Source: Allacma fusca (Eukaryota; Arthropoda; Collembola; Symphypleona; Sminthuridae). From it: DNA of 64,000 nt. The stretch is from assembly GCA_947179485.1 (NCBI GenBank), contig OX359250.1:2997661-3061660 (forward strand), read 5' to 3'. The notes under the pieces were generated by a model, which was not told the origin of the DNA, did not search any database, and worked only from the letters and a program-made list of their open reading frames with translations. Below, piece after piece: positions 1 through 11,333 of the stretch. A program made the translations under genes and the position numbers. The number at the start of each line of letters is the position of its first letter. The first letter of the stretch is position 1.

Positions 1-386
1 AACCGCAGAAGTTTCATTCATTCTTTTATTTCTTCTCATATCTGCTCCTTGTGCGATAGCTTCCCTTGGTACGAATCGTGATCGAAATCTGGTATTCTAT
101 TTGTGTGTAGGAATAGGCACTGGTTGTACAGGAATATTTAACGGCTGCTGCTGAATAATTTTTGGTGGTTATACCTGTGTCGGCCTTTGAATTATTTCTG
201 GATTTATAGAAATTCTTTCTGGGGTTGTGAATAAGCTCGAACTTCCAATTTCAGACCTCGAAAAAATACTCAGGTTGATCACTTCTGACAGTTCTTCTTT
301 CTTGAACTTTTTCTTAAGGTTTTGGTTATGAATTGGGTATCACCTTTTCACTCTGCTGATAAATATCCAAATGTCCATAACCACGT
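1..386. other. unassigned sequence upstream of gypsy pol relic
   Basis: No convincing coding signal was seen. By position it could be the decayed gag or 5' pol part of the Ty3/gypsy element that follows, but no zinc knuckle or protease motif is visible, so this is only inference. Confidence 0.3.
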
Positions 387-2671
387 ATGCCATCGTTTAA
401 CGTTATAGATATAAGCTCTCCTGACTATCTATATCACTGGGATTGGTGTCCTCCAACTTTAGCTACATTTGTCCAGCTAATTCGATGGTTTATAGGATTA
501 ATCTGCGACAGTGCTGATGTTTTTGATAACTATGTACTCCCCAACCTAGTAGGAAGGATCAATTCTTCCCTGATTCTGGAGATGGGAGTAATTGAGAAGG
601 TTAATGAGCCTACTGAATGGTGTGCACCTTGTGTATGTTTAACGAAAACCAATGGGGACATTAGAGTTTGCAGTGACTTTATAGAACAATAAATCTGTGC
701 AGAGAGAAAACTATCCTATGCCTAATGTAGAACACTCCTGAGCAAAAATGGCTGGAGCAGTAATGTTTTCTAAACTTGACCAGAATAATGGGTTTTGGCA
801 AGCTAAATTAAATGCAAATTCGAAATTACTGACAACTTTCATTACACCATTCGGAAAATACTGCTATCTACGCGTTCCTTTTGGTATATCATCGGCTCCT
901 GAATATTTCAACAAGCAAGTATCTGAAATTTTACTTGAATTGCCTGGCGTGTGCAATCACACCAACGATACTTGCTTTTGGGAGAAGTCTGTCGATGAAC
1001 ATGACGACAACTAGAGACAATTCTAAAAGTAAATCAATTCTTGCTCCGCTGAATAATTTACTAAACAAAGAATTTCATTGGGGAGAGGCAGAACAAAATT
1101 CATTTGAAGCGGTAATAAAATTCCTGACTTCGAGATCCACACTTGCTATCTGATTTAAATAAACACACTATAGTGTCAGTTGGTTCATCGTCCTATGGGC
1201 TTGGTGCCATACTTCGTCAAGTACAAAATGACCAAACTGTCCGAGTTGTAGCTTGCTCTTCCCGTACTTTGACCAAAACGGATAGAGGTTATGCACAAAT
1301 TGAAAAGGGAGCATTGGCTTGTGCTTGGGGCTGTGAGCGATTTAGTGACTTTATCACAGGCATCCAATTTACACTGGAGACTGACCATAAACCGTTGTTA
1401 TCCATCATGAAAATCAAATTGTGGGATGAACTTAGACCAAGGTTACTGGGGTTTAGAATGCGCTTGATGCGGTATACGTACAATATTGTATACGTTCCGG
1501 GTAAAGAGTTAATCCCAGCTGACGTGCTATCTAGAAAACCCTTGGATAATCTTGACAAAAGTGACTTGGAAGAGGAGATGGAAGCGCAGGGTAGTATGTT
1601 AATGTCAAACATTCCTTCTTCTGAGAAAAAGATTCAAGAAATTTTTCAAGCCCAACAACTTGATCCGATATGCAATAAATTGCATAAATATATATGCGAA
1701 GGTTGGCCAAAGGTAAAAATGTTAGACAATTATGAAACAATTTTTCGTGGGGCGTGATGATTTAAACATACAACAAGGTACTATCATGCGAAATTGTAGA
1801 ATTCTGATTCCACATAAACTACATGACATTCTCCAGGGAATACATGCTGGCCACTTAGGAATAACTAAGTGTAGAGCCAGGGCAAAGGAATCAGTGTGGT
1901 GGCCTGGTATTTCTGGGCAAATTAAAAATATCTGTGAACAATGTACTATATGCGTACAACATAAAGTGAACAGATGTGAGCCTCTCATTCCTTCTGCATT
2001 CCCTTCACGTCCCTGGGAAATTATTGCAATGGACTTATTTTATGAAAACGGGAAATGGTATATGCTGCTCTGTGACTATTATTCGAGGTATCCAGAAGTA
2101 GCCCTGCTCACATCCTTGAAAACGTCAGCAATTATTGCATTTTGTAAGAATGCATTTGCAAGACACGGCATTCCTGACATATTAAGGAGTGATAATGGAC
2201 CACAGTTTAAAGTCATCCATACCCATGATTTTCAAAAGTTTGCACAAGAGTATGAATTCCAACATGTTACGTACGTCTAGTCCCATGTACGCTCAAAGTA
2301 ATGGGTTTATTGAGGCTATGGTCAAGACCATCAAGAATGAAATTAAGAAAGAGACAGATATGCAAAGATTGCTGCTTGAATATCGATCAAGTCCCCTGTC
2401 TAAAGGCTTTAGTCCGGCTGAGCTATTGTTTGGCAGGAAAATTCGGACAAAGTTACCACGGGCACCTATGACACTAAAGCCAGATACTGTACCGTATGAT
2501 GTGCTCTTGGAGAAAGAAAATCATCGAATTGAAAATCAAAAGAGAAATTTCAACGCTCATCACGGAGCAAAAGAACTTCTTCCACTTCAACAGGGAGAGA
2601 AAGTCTGGATTCAAGACAAGAAGAAATGGGGGAAGTGGTACAGAAATTGGATTTGCCAAGGTCATATGTAA
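387..2671 (+). pseudogene. Ty3/gypsy retrotransposon pol relic (RT, RNase H, integrase)
   Basis: Several overlapping frames carry pol domains in the usual order. The reverse transcriptase start (387-692) includes GVIEKVNEPTEWCAP and GDIRVCSDF. The palm (748-1014) includes FSKLDQNNGFWQ and RVPFGISSAPEYF. The active-site aspartate pair is not intact in its frame (HTND where the family has an aspartate pair), and the segment between the palm and the connection domain is shortened. RNase H (1143-1757) shows SSSYGLGAIL, QIEKGALA, TDHKPL and PADVLSR. The integrase HHCC zinc finger lies at about 1836-1960 (HAGH, CEQCTIC). The DDE core follows, with AMDLF, SDNGPQF and, in another frame after a break near 2280, NGFIEAM. 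Multiple frameshifts and stops mean it is not functional. The domain order RT-RNase H-integrase is that of Ty3/gypsy. Confidence 0.9.
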
Positions 2672-2896
2672 TTGACACTCCTGATGGTCAATATAGGAGG
2701 AATCGCAAAACTCTTTCTACAGTTCATAGTGGCCATATTGTCAAGGTACTTGAAAGCCCAACAACTATGAAGGAAGAGCACTCCCAGCCTCCCTGTTAAT
2801 ATAGGGAGATATGTTACCCGTACAGGCCGTATTGTCAAAAAGCCCGATTTCTTGACTTATGATAAACGTTGAAATTGTAATGCAGTGCTTACTTAT

Positions 2897-3140
2897 AAAA
2901 GGGGAGATTTGTTGGTATTTAAGTAATCATGATAGTCATGTTAAATATTTGGGATATTGGCATACACATTCCACGCGTTCTATGTGACAGAGGAAACATA
3001 AATGTAAGCCAAAGAGGCAGTCAAACTTCATCTCTCAAGATATCTTAATAAAGGTACTCGTTCTAGTAGACTGGATTGCGAACATTATTGATTTCAGGCA
3101 CAATACACCCACAAATCCATTCTGAGGGTTAAGGCCAAGG
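2897..3140 (+). mobile_element. polypurine tract and probable 3' LTR of the gypsy relic
   Basis: A purine run (AAAAGGGGAGA, about 2897-2907) is followed by TGTTGG at 2910, which is the expected arrangement of a polypurine tract and the start of a 3' LTR. A poly(A)-signal-like AATAAA lies near 3046. The 3' border is uncertain because no 5' LTR is in the window for comparison. Confidence 0.45.
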
Positions 3141-3294
3141 TAAAAATTATTTTATTAATCCACCCCTAGACATTAATTTCCATCCTAAAGTAAAATAACA
3201 AGTACGTCCGAATCGACAGGATGCCAGCTATTTTTGTCGGTAATAATTTACTATGAATACCAAGCATTTTATTTGTCATCTCTTGGTGCTGCTA

Positions 3295-3964
3295 TAGTGT
3301 TTCTTTCGGTGCAAGTATTGGGAATAACCGCACTTGCAATTACAATTGATAATGCAAGTACCAGTAATGCCGTTACTGGTACTTAATTCCTAAAATTCGG
3401 CAATTAAATCATGCAAATAACCGAGTTGAGCTTTCGTGAAGTTTTCTGATATACAGCATAAATCGTCGACGAAGAGGCAAAATGATCAGTGCATCTAGAT
3501 GCTATGCATAACGAAACAGAGATGCACAAATGACTTCTTTCTTTAAGACTTCCAAGGCTAAAAAATTGTAAAATTTCATCCTTCACCATATCTTTACAAT
3601 TTTTAAAATAAAATTTTGCCTATTTTTCTATAATTTTGTGCAAATCGCATAATTTTGCGCTCAAATTCGAAATGGTTGCAACGTTGCAAGTTGGAATTAA
3701 CTTGATAAATATTTTTTAAATTGCAACTTTTTGCAGTGCAAGCACTTGTAATGTTGTAATAATTGCAATTGCATTTCTTTCAATTTCAGTTGTTCTTAAC
3801 CGGTAAATGCAAGTATTTAATGCTTTTGTAATTGCAATTTAAGTACACAGAAATTGCACTTGCACCGACAATTGCAATTCCCTGGTGTAAAATAACCGCG
3901 ATTGAACCGAACATGCAAGTTCAATTAGTAATTGCGGTTAACTTGCAATTGACAAGAAACACTA
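3295..3964. mobile_element. non-autonomous TIR element A (CTTGCAATTG word array)
   Basis: The ends are TAGTGTTTCTT and its reverse complement. Flanks repeat TGCTGC, and the matching site in the right arm of the duplication (near 47435) lacks the insertion, so this is a 670-bp insertion. The interior is built from variants of CTTGCAATTGCAA. It also contains a short antisense stretch resembling a LINE reverse-transcriptase active site (a phenylalanine-valine-aspartate-aspartate motif near 3462-3480). The target duplication is imperfect, so the superfamily is less certain than for its relatives in this window. Confidence 0.65.
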
Positions 3965-4293
3965 GACTGCTGCATGCATTTAGTTAACAGCTCATTTTAA
4001 ACTTTAAAATATTGTACAGCAAAAATTGAAAAGTTTCGTTAAATTTTAGCTGGGTATTCAGAAATATGTATGTCCCGACAAATACTTCCACAATCTGCAC
4101 TCTTGAGTAGAAAACAAGACACACAAGTACTTTTTTTAAGTTATGAAATCTTTATACTGCCAAATGTTTAATGTTGTCTCACAAAGCTTTTGGTCCTCAA
4201 ATTGCAATGTCTAACTTGGTGTAATAAAAAACAAATGAATCTTCATGAAATTCGGTTCAAATTCGGTGTTTTCAAGTATTTTTATCATATGTG

Positions 4294-5227
4294 CAGAGCT
4301 ATGCAAAATACTTGGTCTAAGATTACAAAATACCAAATAAAATACCTGAAGTGAAATATAGAAAATACAAAATACAAAGTAAAATACCTCAGGGTACATT
4401 ACTAAAATACAAATAAAAATACAATACATGGTCGGTAGTTAAAAATACTCAAATACAAAATACTGTATTTTAAATACAATACTTTTCTTAAAATACCCAA
4501 ATAATGCTCACTATTTTCAGTTTCTGGGACTCAAACAGCTTTCAAATTCATCATTTAAAAAATTAGTTAGATACCTAATCACTTCAAGGACTGCATATAA
4601 GACTGGTGTAGTAACAAATGATTCAACGTTTGTTGAATTGGTCAGTCCGTTAATTATAATTACATTGACTAACGATAATCAGTTATTTTGATTGTTTATT
4701 CAGTGATGTAGATTATTATGATATTTTTTGTATCTGAGTTAGTATCTGAAAATTAAATTGAGTGCCTTGGACAGATCTTAAATATTGTTGTTAAACAGGC
4801 AAGGTGGACTATGTGATCGTGATGTACAAAAGCATGCGCGCGTAGAATATTTTGCCCTTTCAGTGACGTTATGTAATACTGAAAATGGAGAACCTGAAAA
4901 TGTTTGATGTATCCAGTAAAAAGGATTCATTCCGTCACATGTTATTGCATTGCTAAAATGGAATTCGCACAGATATTGAACATCATGTAAACTACAAACA
5001 ATGTCAAAGTTGTAATCATGCTGGTGAAAAGTATTTTGAGCCAAATATTTATTTGAAATACATTTTCCAGGCCCTTGAAAGTAAGCAAATACAAAATACT
5101 TTTGTACTTACAGGCTCTTAAAATACTAAGTACAAAATACTTGCCCACTGCTTGCTAACTTGAAAATACCAAATACAAAATACTTTGTGGCCTGAAAATA
5201 CGTATTTTAAAATACTGCATAGCTCTG
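4294..5227. mobile_element. hAT-like non-autonomous element J (AATACAAAATAC word array)
   Basis: A 934-bp element with terminal inverted repeats CAGAGCTATGCA at both ends and an exact 8-bp target duplication CATATGTG (4286-4293 and 5228-5235). Both terminal thirds are full of AAATAC/AAAATAC words. No transposase is visible. It sits in a stretch missing from the right arm of the inverted duplication. ORFs inside are by-products of the repeats. Confidence 0.88.
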
Positions 5228-7440
5228 CATATGTGTTAAAACAGCAACGTTAGAAATCGTTTTCCACAATTTTATCACCCGAGCTCTTGAGGCTACCCAA
5301 ATCCTGCACTCCAGTTTTACTGGCCATGCCCACAGCAGCCAAAGCTGGCTACAGTACAGCCCTTTGACCACACGAACAGAAACTCACCGTAGCCCATAAC
5401 CATCCCTCAGGGAGCTGCCTCCCTTGCAAGGCTAAAATTCATCATCCAAGATGACACTTGTACCTATGGGTCCTGAAAACCAAAATGGTCGATATAATTT
5501 AATGATACTCTATTACTTATTACTAGCCCATGCTGTAACATCACATAGTGGTGCTTGCCCCTTACAAATTATTAGCACCTTATGCTGATCAGGAATGATT
5601 TTTACCAAATCCACCCCTGTAAAAAAATTGGTTTGCTTTCTTCGGGAGGTACCGTCGGGAAAGACAGCACGACAACCGTATACGTCGTATATGGACTTTC
5701 AGTTTTGAATCGTCCCTAAAAATAACTTGCGCTTTGAAATGAATTTGCATATACTTGTCTACATAAACAATTATACATTTTCTATTGTAGAGCTTTCGAA
5801 TAGTGCATGCATCCTCCCTATGATTATACACGTAAAACTTACAATGGAGCTGTCCCAAATTCCCGACCCCGTTTATCATGTATGATATATTATTAAAAAT
5901 CTCCATTGTTAGTTAATAACTAAAATAGTACCAAAAGTGCAAAAAATGGTATGTACATATGTAAGTACATAAACATGTTTAGGGACACAAGTTTTAGTCT
6001 TGTTGGTGCATGTACTTCGTCCATTAACGACAGCACGTAGTGTTGAACACGGATGGTTTTTAACCTTACTTATACAACATTATTGTTTACGTTCACACGT
6101 TGTATTGACCTTCTTTGCGATTTCTGAGGATTTAATTTTGCTCCTAGTGTTGTTTAAGGATATGCAATTTTACTTCTTACCTGACATTGAAAAATTTATG
6201 CAAATAGGGTAGGATGACAGGATGACTGTATATTTTACTTAAAAATAAAATACTTTATGACAACCGTAAATGCAGTTAGAGCTTACACACTTTATGTAAA
6301 CAACAACTGCAGTAAACAAAACAATCTTACACTTGATTTTGTGAAACATTTTTCATGGCTCTATAGAGTGGAAATTCTAGTAATTTTGAAAATAAGAAAC
6401 CAAGTGGTAATGGTAAATGACTTACTAGTTCATTGATGAAGATTATTGATTCAGCTAAACGCTTGAAAAAATTAAAATAATTGGCTGATGACAAAAATGT
6501 GGAAAATTCAACGTTGTAATTTGCTAAGGGAAGTTAGTTTCCGATATTCTGTTTTTTGAATGTTTAAGTCCAATGTATTTCTATATGATTCAGGCTTTGG
6601 GATACAGCACAGTTTCTAGAAATTAGGGTTGCGTAACTTTCTGAACGTTGTAGGTTGTAGTACCTTTTGATTTTTTATTTCGGGAGTGTATTTACACAAA
6701 TCATTTTTGCAGTATCGAAACTCTTACAATAAAGCTAAAAATATTGGATCTATGCATTTTCATATAAAACAAGGAATATTTTCATGAAATATTTCAACCG
6801 ACAATTAAATCTGGCACATTTCAAAATCCGTCACCAACTACATAAGTACAAATTGTTGTTGCACCAAGAAGGGCAACAAACGAAGAATCTCTTAACAGTT
6901 TATATTTAAAATGATCACCTCTTCGCAAACTTTGTTCAATGTGAGACAATCCGTTCAGTTTTTAGCGGAGTTTATTGTATTTTTTATCGAAATTAAATTA
7001 ATTAATTTATCGATTAATACTACAAAATAAAGTTCGTCTCCCATAACAAAGCTCTTGTCCTGTAACAACTTTACTGCATTCCCAATTTTCGAAGTAAAAT
7101 GGGCTAAAATAAAGGACGTATGGTCACTATAAAATATGGGAGGTTTTTCACAAACTCTTCTCCAAAGTCTTTCAATCTATCACCCTTTGGCTGTTTGATA
7201 GTTTTACGGTAATATTGCTATACCTTATACAAGATTCTTTATATTCAATGAAAAAGACACCTAGAAAAATAATTATTAATAATATGTATAAATGTTCAAC
7301 TCGTACAGTTCGTTAAATTCCGAAAGAACTTTTTCGTTTCTAGAAAACTGGCCGAGACGATCGAATTCTTTCGTAGTACTTACTATTAGATTAATAATTA
7401 TCATTAGTACAGAATAATAGTATTTCGAATTTATACACAT

Positions 7441-9048
7441 CTACTCTGACAAATCTTTCCCGTCATCTGAGTCACCGTTTACAGGATTCGATTCTTCCGT
7501 CGGCTCCGCATCAACAGCATCGTCTTCATCTTCCTCCTCTAAGGAACACGCAGAGCAGCTGGAAATAAGATTAATTTTCATATGATCAAGTCAAAAGCCT
7601 TTGCTTACGTGGTAATTTTATATAACTATTTACAAATTCCATTTTTTAATTCGATATTTTATATCGTTATTTCATGCCCCTGCGACCAGCTTGAAACCCG
7701 CTAATATTACAGTTACTCAACTGCAACTGTTTCCGCGAGAACAATAATTCCAAAGCATTAATCCCGCCGACTGCCGACATGATCCCGCTTGAATACTAGT
7801 AAAAGTTCCTTTTAAATAATATGTATTTAGCCAATTGGCAAACATGTAACGAAAGTTCCTGAAGGCTGAAAGCATGTTTAGCAATATTGACTCTGAAATA
7901 AACTTGATACGACATTTTTGAATGGGGATTCCCTCGGACGAGATTGACGTGTCCGTGGTGGAGTTATCGCTCGCGGAGTAATATCACTAAAATATGTTTC
8001 TGAGGCATGGTTATCTCCAAACTCCACTGGATGTCTTTACATTGTCAGATTAGATTTTTACTCACCGACTTTCATTGATCCCATAGTTGATGCAAGTTTT
8101 CCCAACGCACTCACAGCAGCCATCATGAAACCAACGGAAATAAGAAGCTCCCATGGAGTGGCAGGAATTTTTACATTTATTCATTGGCATACATTGCGAC
8201 ATGAATGCAACTGTACAATTCACTGTCACAATCTCCTTACGGGGATCTACAATGATCTTGCCATCTGCCACAGCTGTACAAAAATCGGCAAAAATAGAAT
8301 CATCCTTTTATTTCAAATGACAGTATAAAGAATTAAGTATGCAATTTAAAATTGTATCCTGTATAGATTTATCGGGATGATCCGGTAGTTCATGACATCT
8401 AATTATTTTTCCTTGTTTCGCTCGGACAGAAACAAGAGGACAGTAAGATGAGATCGACAGTACTGAAGAACAACACTTACTGTAAACACTCGTAGACAGA
8501 CTCTCTGCTTTAGGCGGTTGGAACCATGATTGATCAATATCGATGGGGTATGTAAACGTTGACCATCTGCCTTGCAAATCTTTTTCTTCTGTCAAGATGT
8601 TGAACAGGTCCGGCATCTCTTCTTTGAGGTCTCCCACTTGACTATGCATCATCAACTGGTATGTGGCATTTGGCTTTGGACACAATTCTAGAAAAAACAA
8701 AAGGGTTGTAACTCAGTCTAAAAACGACCAGGTCTGGATCTCGAAGTGTTGTTCAAAATACAAATTAAACATGATGGATCATAAAGTTTTGCGCATTATA
8801 AAGAGGAAAGACTGACCGACACAAGAGCAGCATTCACTGTAGAGATAGCTGAGGCAGTCGAAGCATTCCTTACAACATGAACAATTTCTAAGTTCACATT
8901 TACAGGACTGTGTAAGGGTACATTTTGACACAATGCTGGCACACACGGCTTCGTTGCAGGAGCTGACTAAGTCAATGGTGTTGAAAAATATGACAACTGC
9001 AGTCAGAGCACTGCAGATCACCCCAACTTTCAGCGCCGTACCCCTCAT
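7441..9048 (-). CDS. tsg: twisted gastrulation-type BMP modulator, copy 1 (4 exons)
   Basis: This is a secreted extracellular BMP-binding modulator of the Tsg/TWSG1 family, which works with chordin/Sog to regulate BMP signalling (family knowledge). Exons on the minus strand are 9048-8817, 8687-8481, 8273-8066 and 7558-7441. All junctions are GT-AG and all phases fit, giving 254 residues against about 220-250 in the family. Residues 1-30 look like a signal peptide. A cysteine-rich N-terminal domain starts at CNEAVC (31) and contains NCSCCKECFDCLSYL. The conserved C-terminal domain contains FMSQCMPMNKCKNSC, SMGASYFRWFHDGCCECVG and CINYGI. The tail is acidic and ends in DLSE. An N-glycosylation-type NAT lies in exon 2. 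The protein is identical to copy 2 at 43770-45377, and the two genes diverge head to head. The ATG was chosen because it directly precedes the signal peptide; an upstream acceptor suggests a further 5' non-coding exon. Confidence 0.9.
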
Positions 9049-9582
9049 GTTGTAAACTCGGATGATGGGGAAACCTGAAGAACAAAACGTATTCAAAAAG
9101 TATCAATTATTGTCACTGACAGTGAGTCATTTGAATTATGGAAATTACATGATTACAGCCAGTAAGTGCGTGTTAAGAAATTAAATGTTCTGGCATCTTA
9201 GTGTCTAGAAAGCTCGCTGTAGTAGGTGAAGTTGACTAGCTATTCTTAGTTTCATGGAAATTGGTTTACTGGGTAAATTGCGTCTGCAGATCACGAATCT
9301 CGAGGAATTGTCTGATGCAAACGTATACTTTCGGAGATGTGAGGGGTCAAAGGTGACTTCCGCAATGTATTGTATTGCATGGATACCTGTGCACAGTATA
9401 AATACACTCAGCACGAAAGGTGTACTCTGTATAATACGCGCTTAGCATTAGCAGGTAAAAACAGGATATGGTTGCTCACAACCAAACGAGGGGCCGTTCA
9501 AGCATTCCGTCACTTCACTATTTACCTTCACTAATTACCCGCAGCTTCACCCTCACAGCCCTCAAAGCCCTCACTCTTGTCC

Positions 9583-10040
9583 CGTGACGCATTCTTTCGC
9601 CTACTCACATGTTACCGAATGAAGTTCAACTTGTCAATGTGACCTATTTCAAATATACCTGGCGCTAATTTGCACTACTCACAAATACAACGAAATTCTT
9701 TCACCGAATGAAATTGACCGAAAGTTTTTGTTCTACTAAATTGTAACCAACGCTATTGAAAGGGTGAATGTGACCTACCCATTACACCTTTTCAAATTTG
9801 ACCTAATCTTGACCGAATCATTTTGCCCTACCTCTTGAAGACTACATCATTAGAGCTACTCAGTAACACCGAACCATTTACCCCTATGAGTAAAAGCTCT
9901 AATGTTTTTTCAGGTATGTCCTGCAAACACAGGTGTGGAAAATATAATTTCATTAAAACTCAGTTGAAAAAGTAAAACATTTTATTGTATCGACTTATTC
10001 TGTTGTTAGTAGTGTAAGTGATTTCATGCTGAACTGTAGT
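9583..10040. other. unassigned spacer between the tsg arm and the Tnp2 transposon
   Basis: No gene was seen. It contains scattered tTGACC/GACCGAAT words and a short imperfect hairpin whose 9-base arms ATTAGAGCT (9849-9857) and AGCTCTAAT (9895-9903) bracket a 37-base loop. It may be a small repeat, but this is not established. Confidence 0.4.
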
Positions 10041-11333
10041 ACTTTACCCGAGCGCAAAAAAAGAGTTGGGATCTTATGGGGGCTGAGAAGATGGGATAAT
10101 TGTTTTGAGTCACCCATGTGATCATGTATGAAACTATGGGATACGGGCACCATAAGATTTCTATAGATGGGCCCATAGAATAAAATGACGCTAAATCCCA
10201 AAAACATAATTATTTTTATTTCGTCTATTTGAAGTGAATCATTGCAAATGAGTAACAGTATTATGGCCACTAGGCTAACAGATACCACATCATCATTCGT
10301 GTTCCAAAATATTTGGAAGGCACATATAGTATGTAATATTTTCTAATTCCAGAGTACAAAATTTGATTGCTTTAATTTCACTTGTTTTCTTCAGCACTTT
10401 TTCTGGGCTGGAATTTCTGCGTTTCCTGAACATATATTTGCATCCATTTACCGAAGTTATTTTAAAGATATTTAGTAGTACAAAGTACAATTCGCACTCA
10501 CATTCATTACAAGCACATTTGCATTTTGCAGTCAAAAAATACAGAATATGGCCAATCATCTTGTTACGTAGATAAACCAGACTATTATTGCGCTTCGCAG
10601 TAACCACGTTTGAATAAAAATGGTGACCTATTATTCCACTTGGGCTTGTGGTAACTTCTACAATTTTCGAATTATTCTCCATTATAGAGTGGATAAATCC
10701 TTCATCACTTTCTGGTGCCTTTGAAAATGGACCTTTTGTTCCAATTATCGGAAGCCTGGGCCCGGAAAGCTTGATACAATCCCTCAAATAGTACTTCATC
10801 GACGCATTTTTAGTAGTTTCGCACACATTTGTAGCACAAAGCTTTCCAACGAATTTTTGAGCAACTTGATCAATTATACCGTTCGAACTATGAACATACG
10901 ATTTAAGGAGCCCATTAATATCTTCAAATAAAAAACATGAGGTCTTCCACAGTGGTCCCCATTTTTCCACGCAGTCGACAATATGAGATAGTTGGTGAAC
11001 ATTAAAACTGCAAAATTCTTTCCCGTAAAGTTCCTCAACCTGACAGACAAATGTTTTTAAATTTGATCTGCATACTGATAAATCGTCAGGGCACACCTCC
11101 AGAGTAAGTAACTTGTGTATAGAGTTGCAGAGAATAGTAAAATGTTGTAAGTAGCGGCTATCTAATATTTCATCCAAAACTACTGGAATTGCGAACATCC
11201 AAATTTTTAGTTCTGAGGCTTTCCAGTACTTTATTTCTTTAACACTTCTGGGTAAGCGTGCTAATTCTGCAGAAACTTTTATGATAGGAAATCGTTTATC
11301 GATTTCATCTTTCCGATTGCCAATGTAGTATAC

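Larger units (their letters stand above)
3181..9582. repeat. left arm of a large inverted duplication (contains tsg copy 1)
   Basis: This segment is the reverse complement of 43236-47530. From 6684 to 9582 paired positions sum to 52818, so there is no net insertion or deletion, and no mismatch was noticed by eye. Outside that core the arms still align but differ by substitutions and indels. The left arm alone carries element A (3295-3964), about 1.17 kb around 4232-5403 that includes element J, and about 200 bp near 6260-6460. The inner breakpoint is sharp at 9582 (partner 43236). The outer similarity fades near 3181. Confidence 0.9.

Noticed and set aside
387..2671. A functional retroviral-type pol
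   Set aside because: Reading frame breaks, an altered active site and a shortened reverse transcriptase make it a fossil; no envelope-like gene is present.
5589..5906. Minus-strand ORF of 105 codons in the left outer arm
   Set aside because: The partner sequence in the right arm is frame-disrupted, and part of it is dispersed repeat; no domain is recognised.
9205..9445. ORFs on both strands upstream of tsg
   Set aside because: They lie in the shared upstream region, mirror each other on the two arms, and show no domain; conservation is explained by identity of the arms, not by coding.
9995..10288. Separate membrane-protein ORF downstream of the transposase
   Set aside because: It overlaps the 3' UTR and terminal region of the transposon; the hydrophobic stretch is explained by AT-rich sequence.
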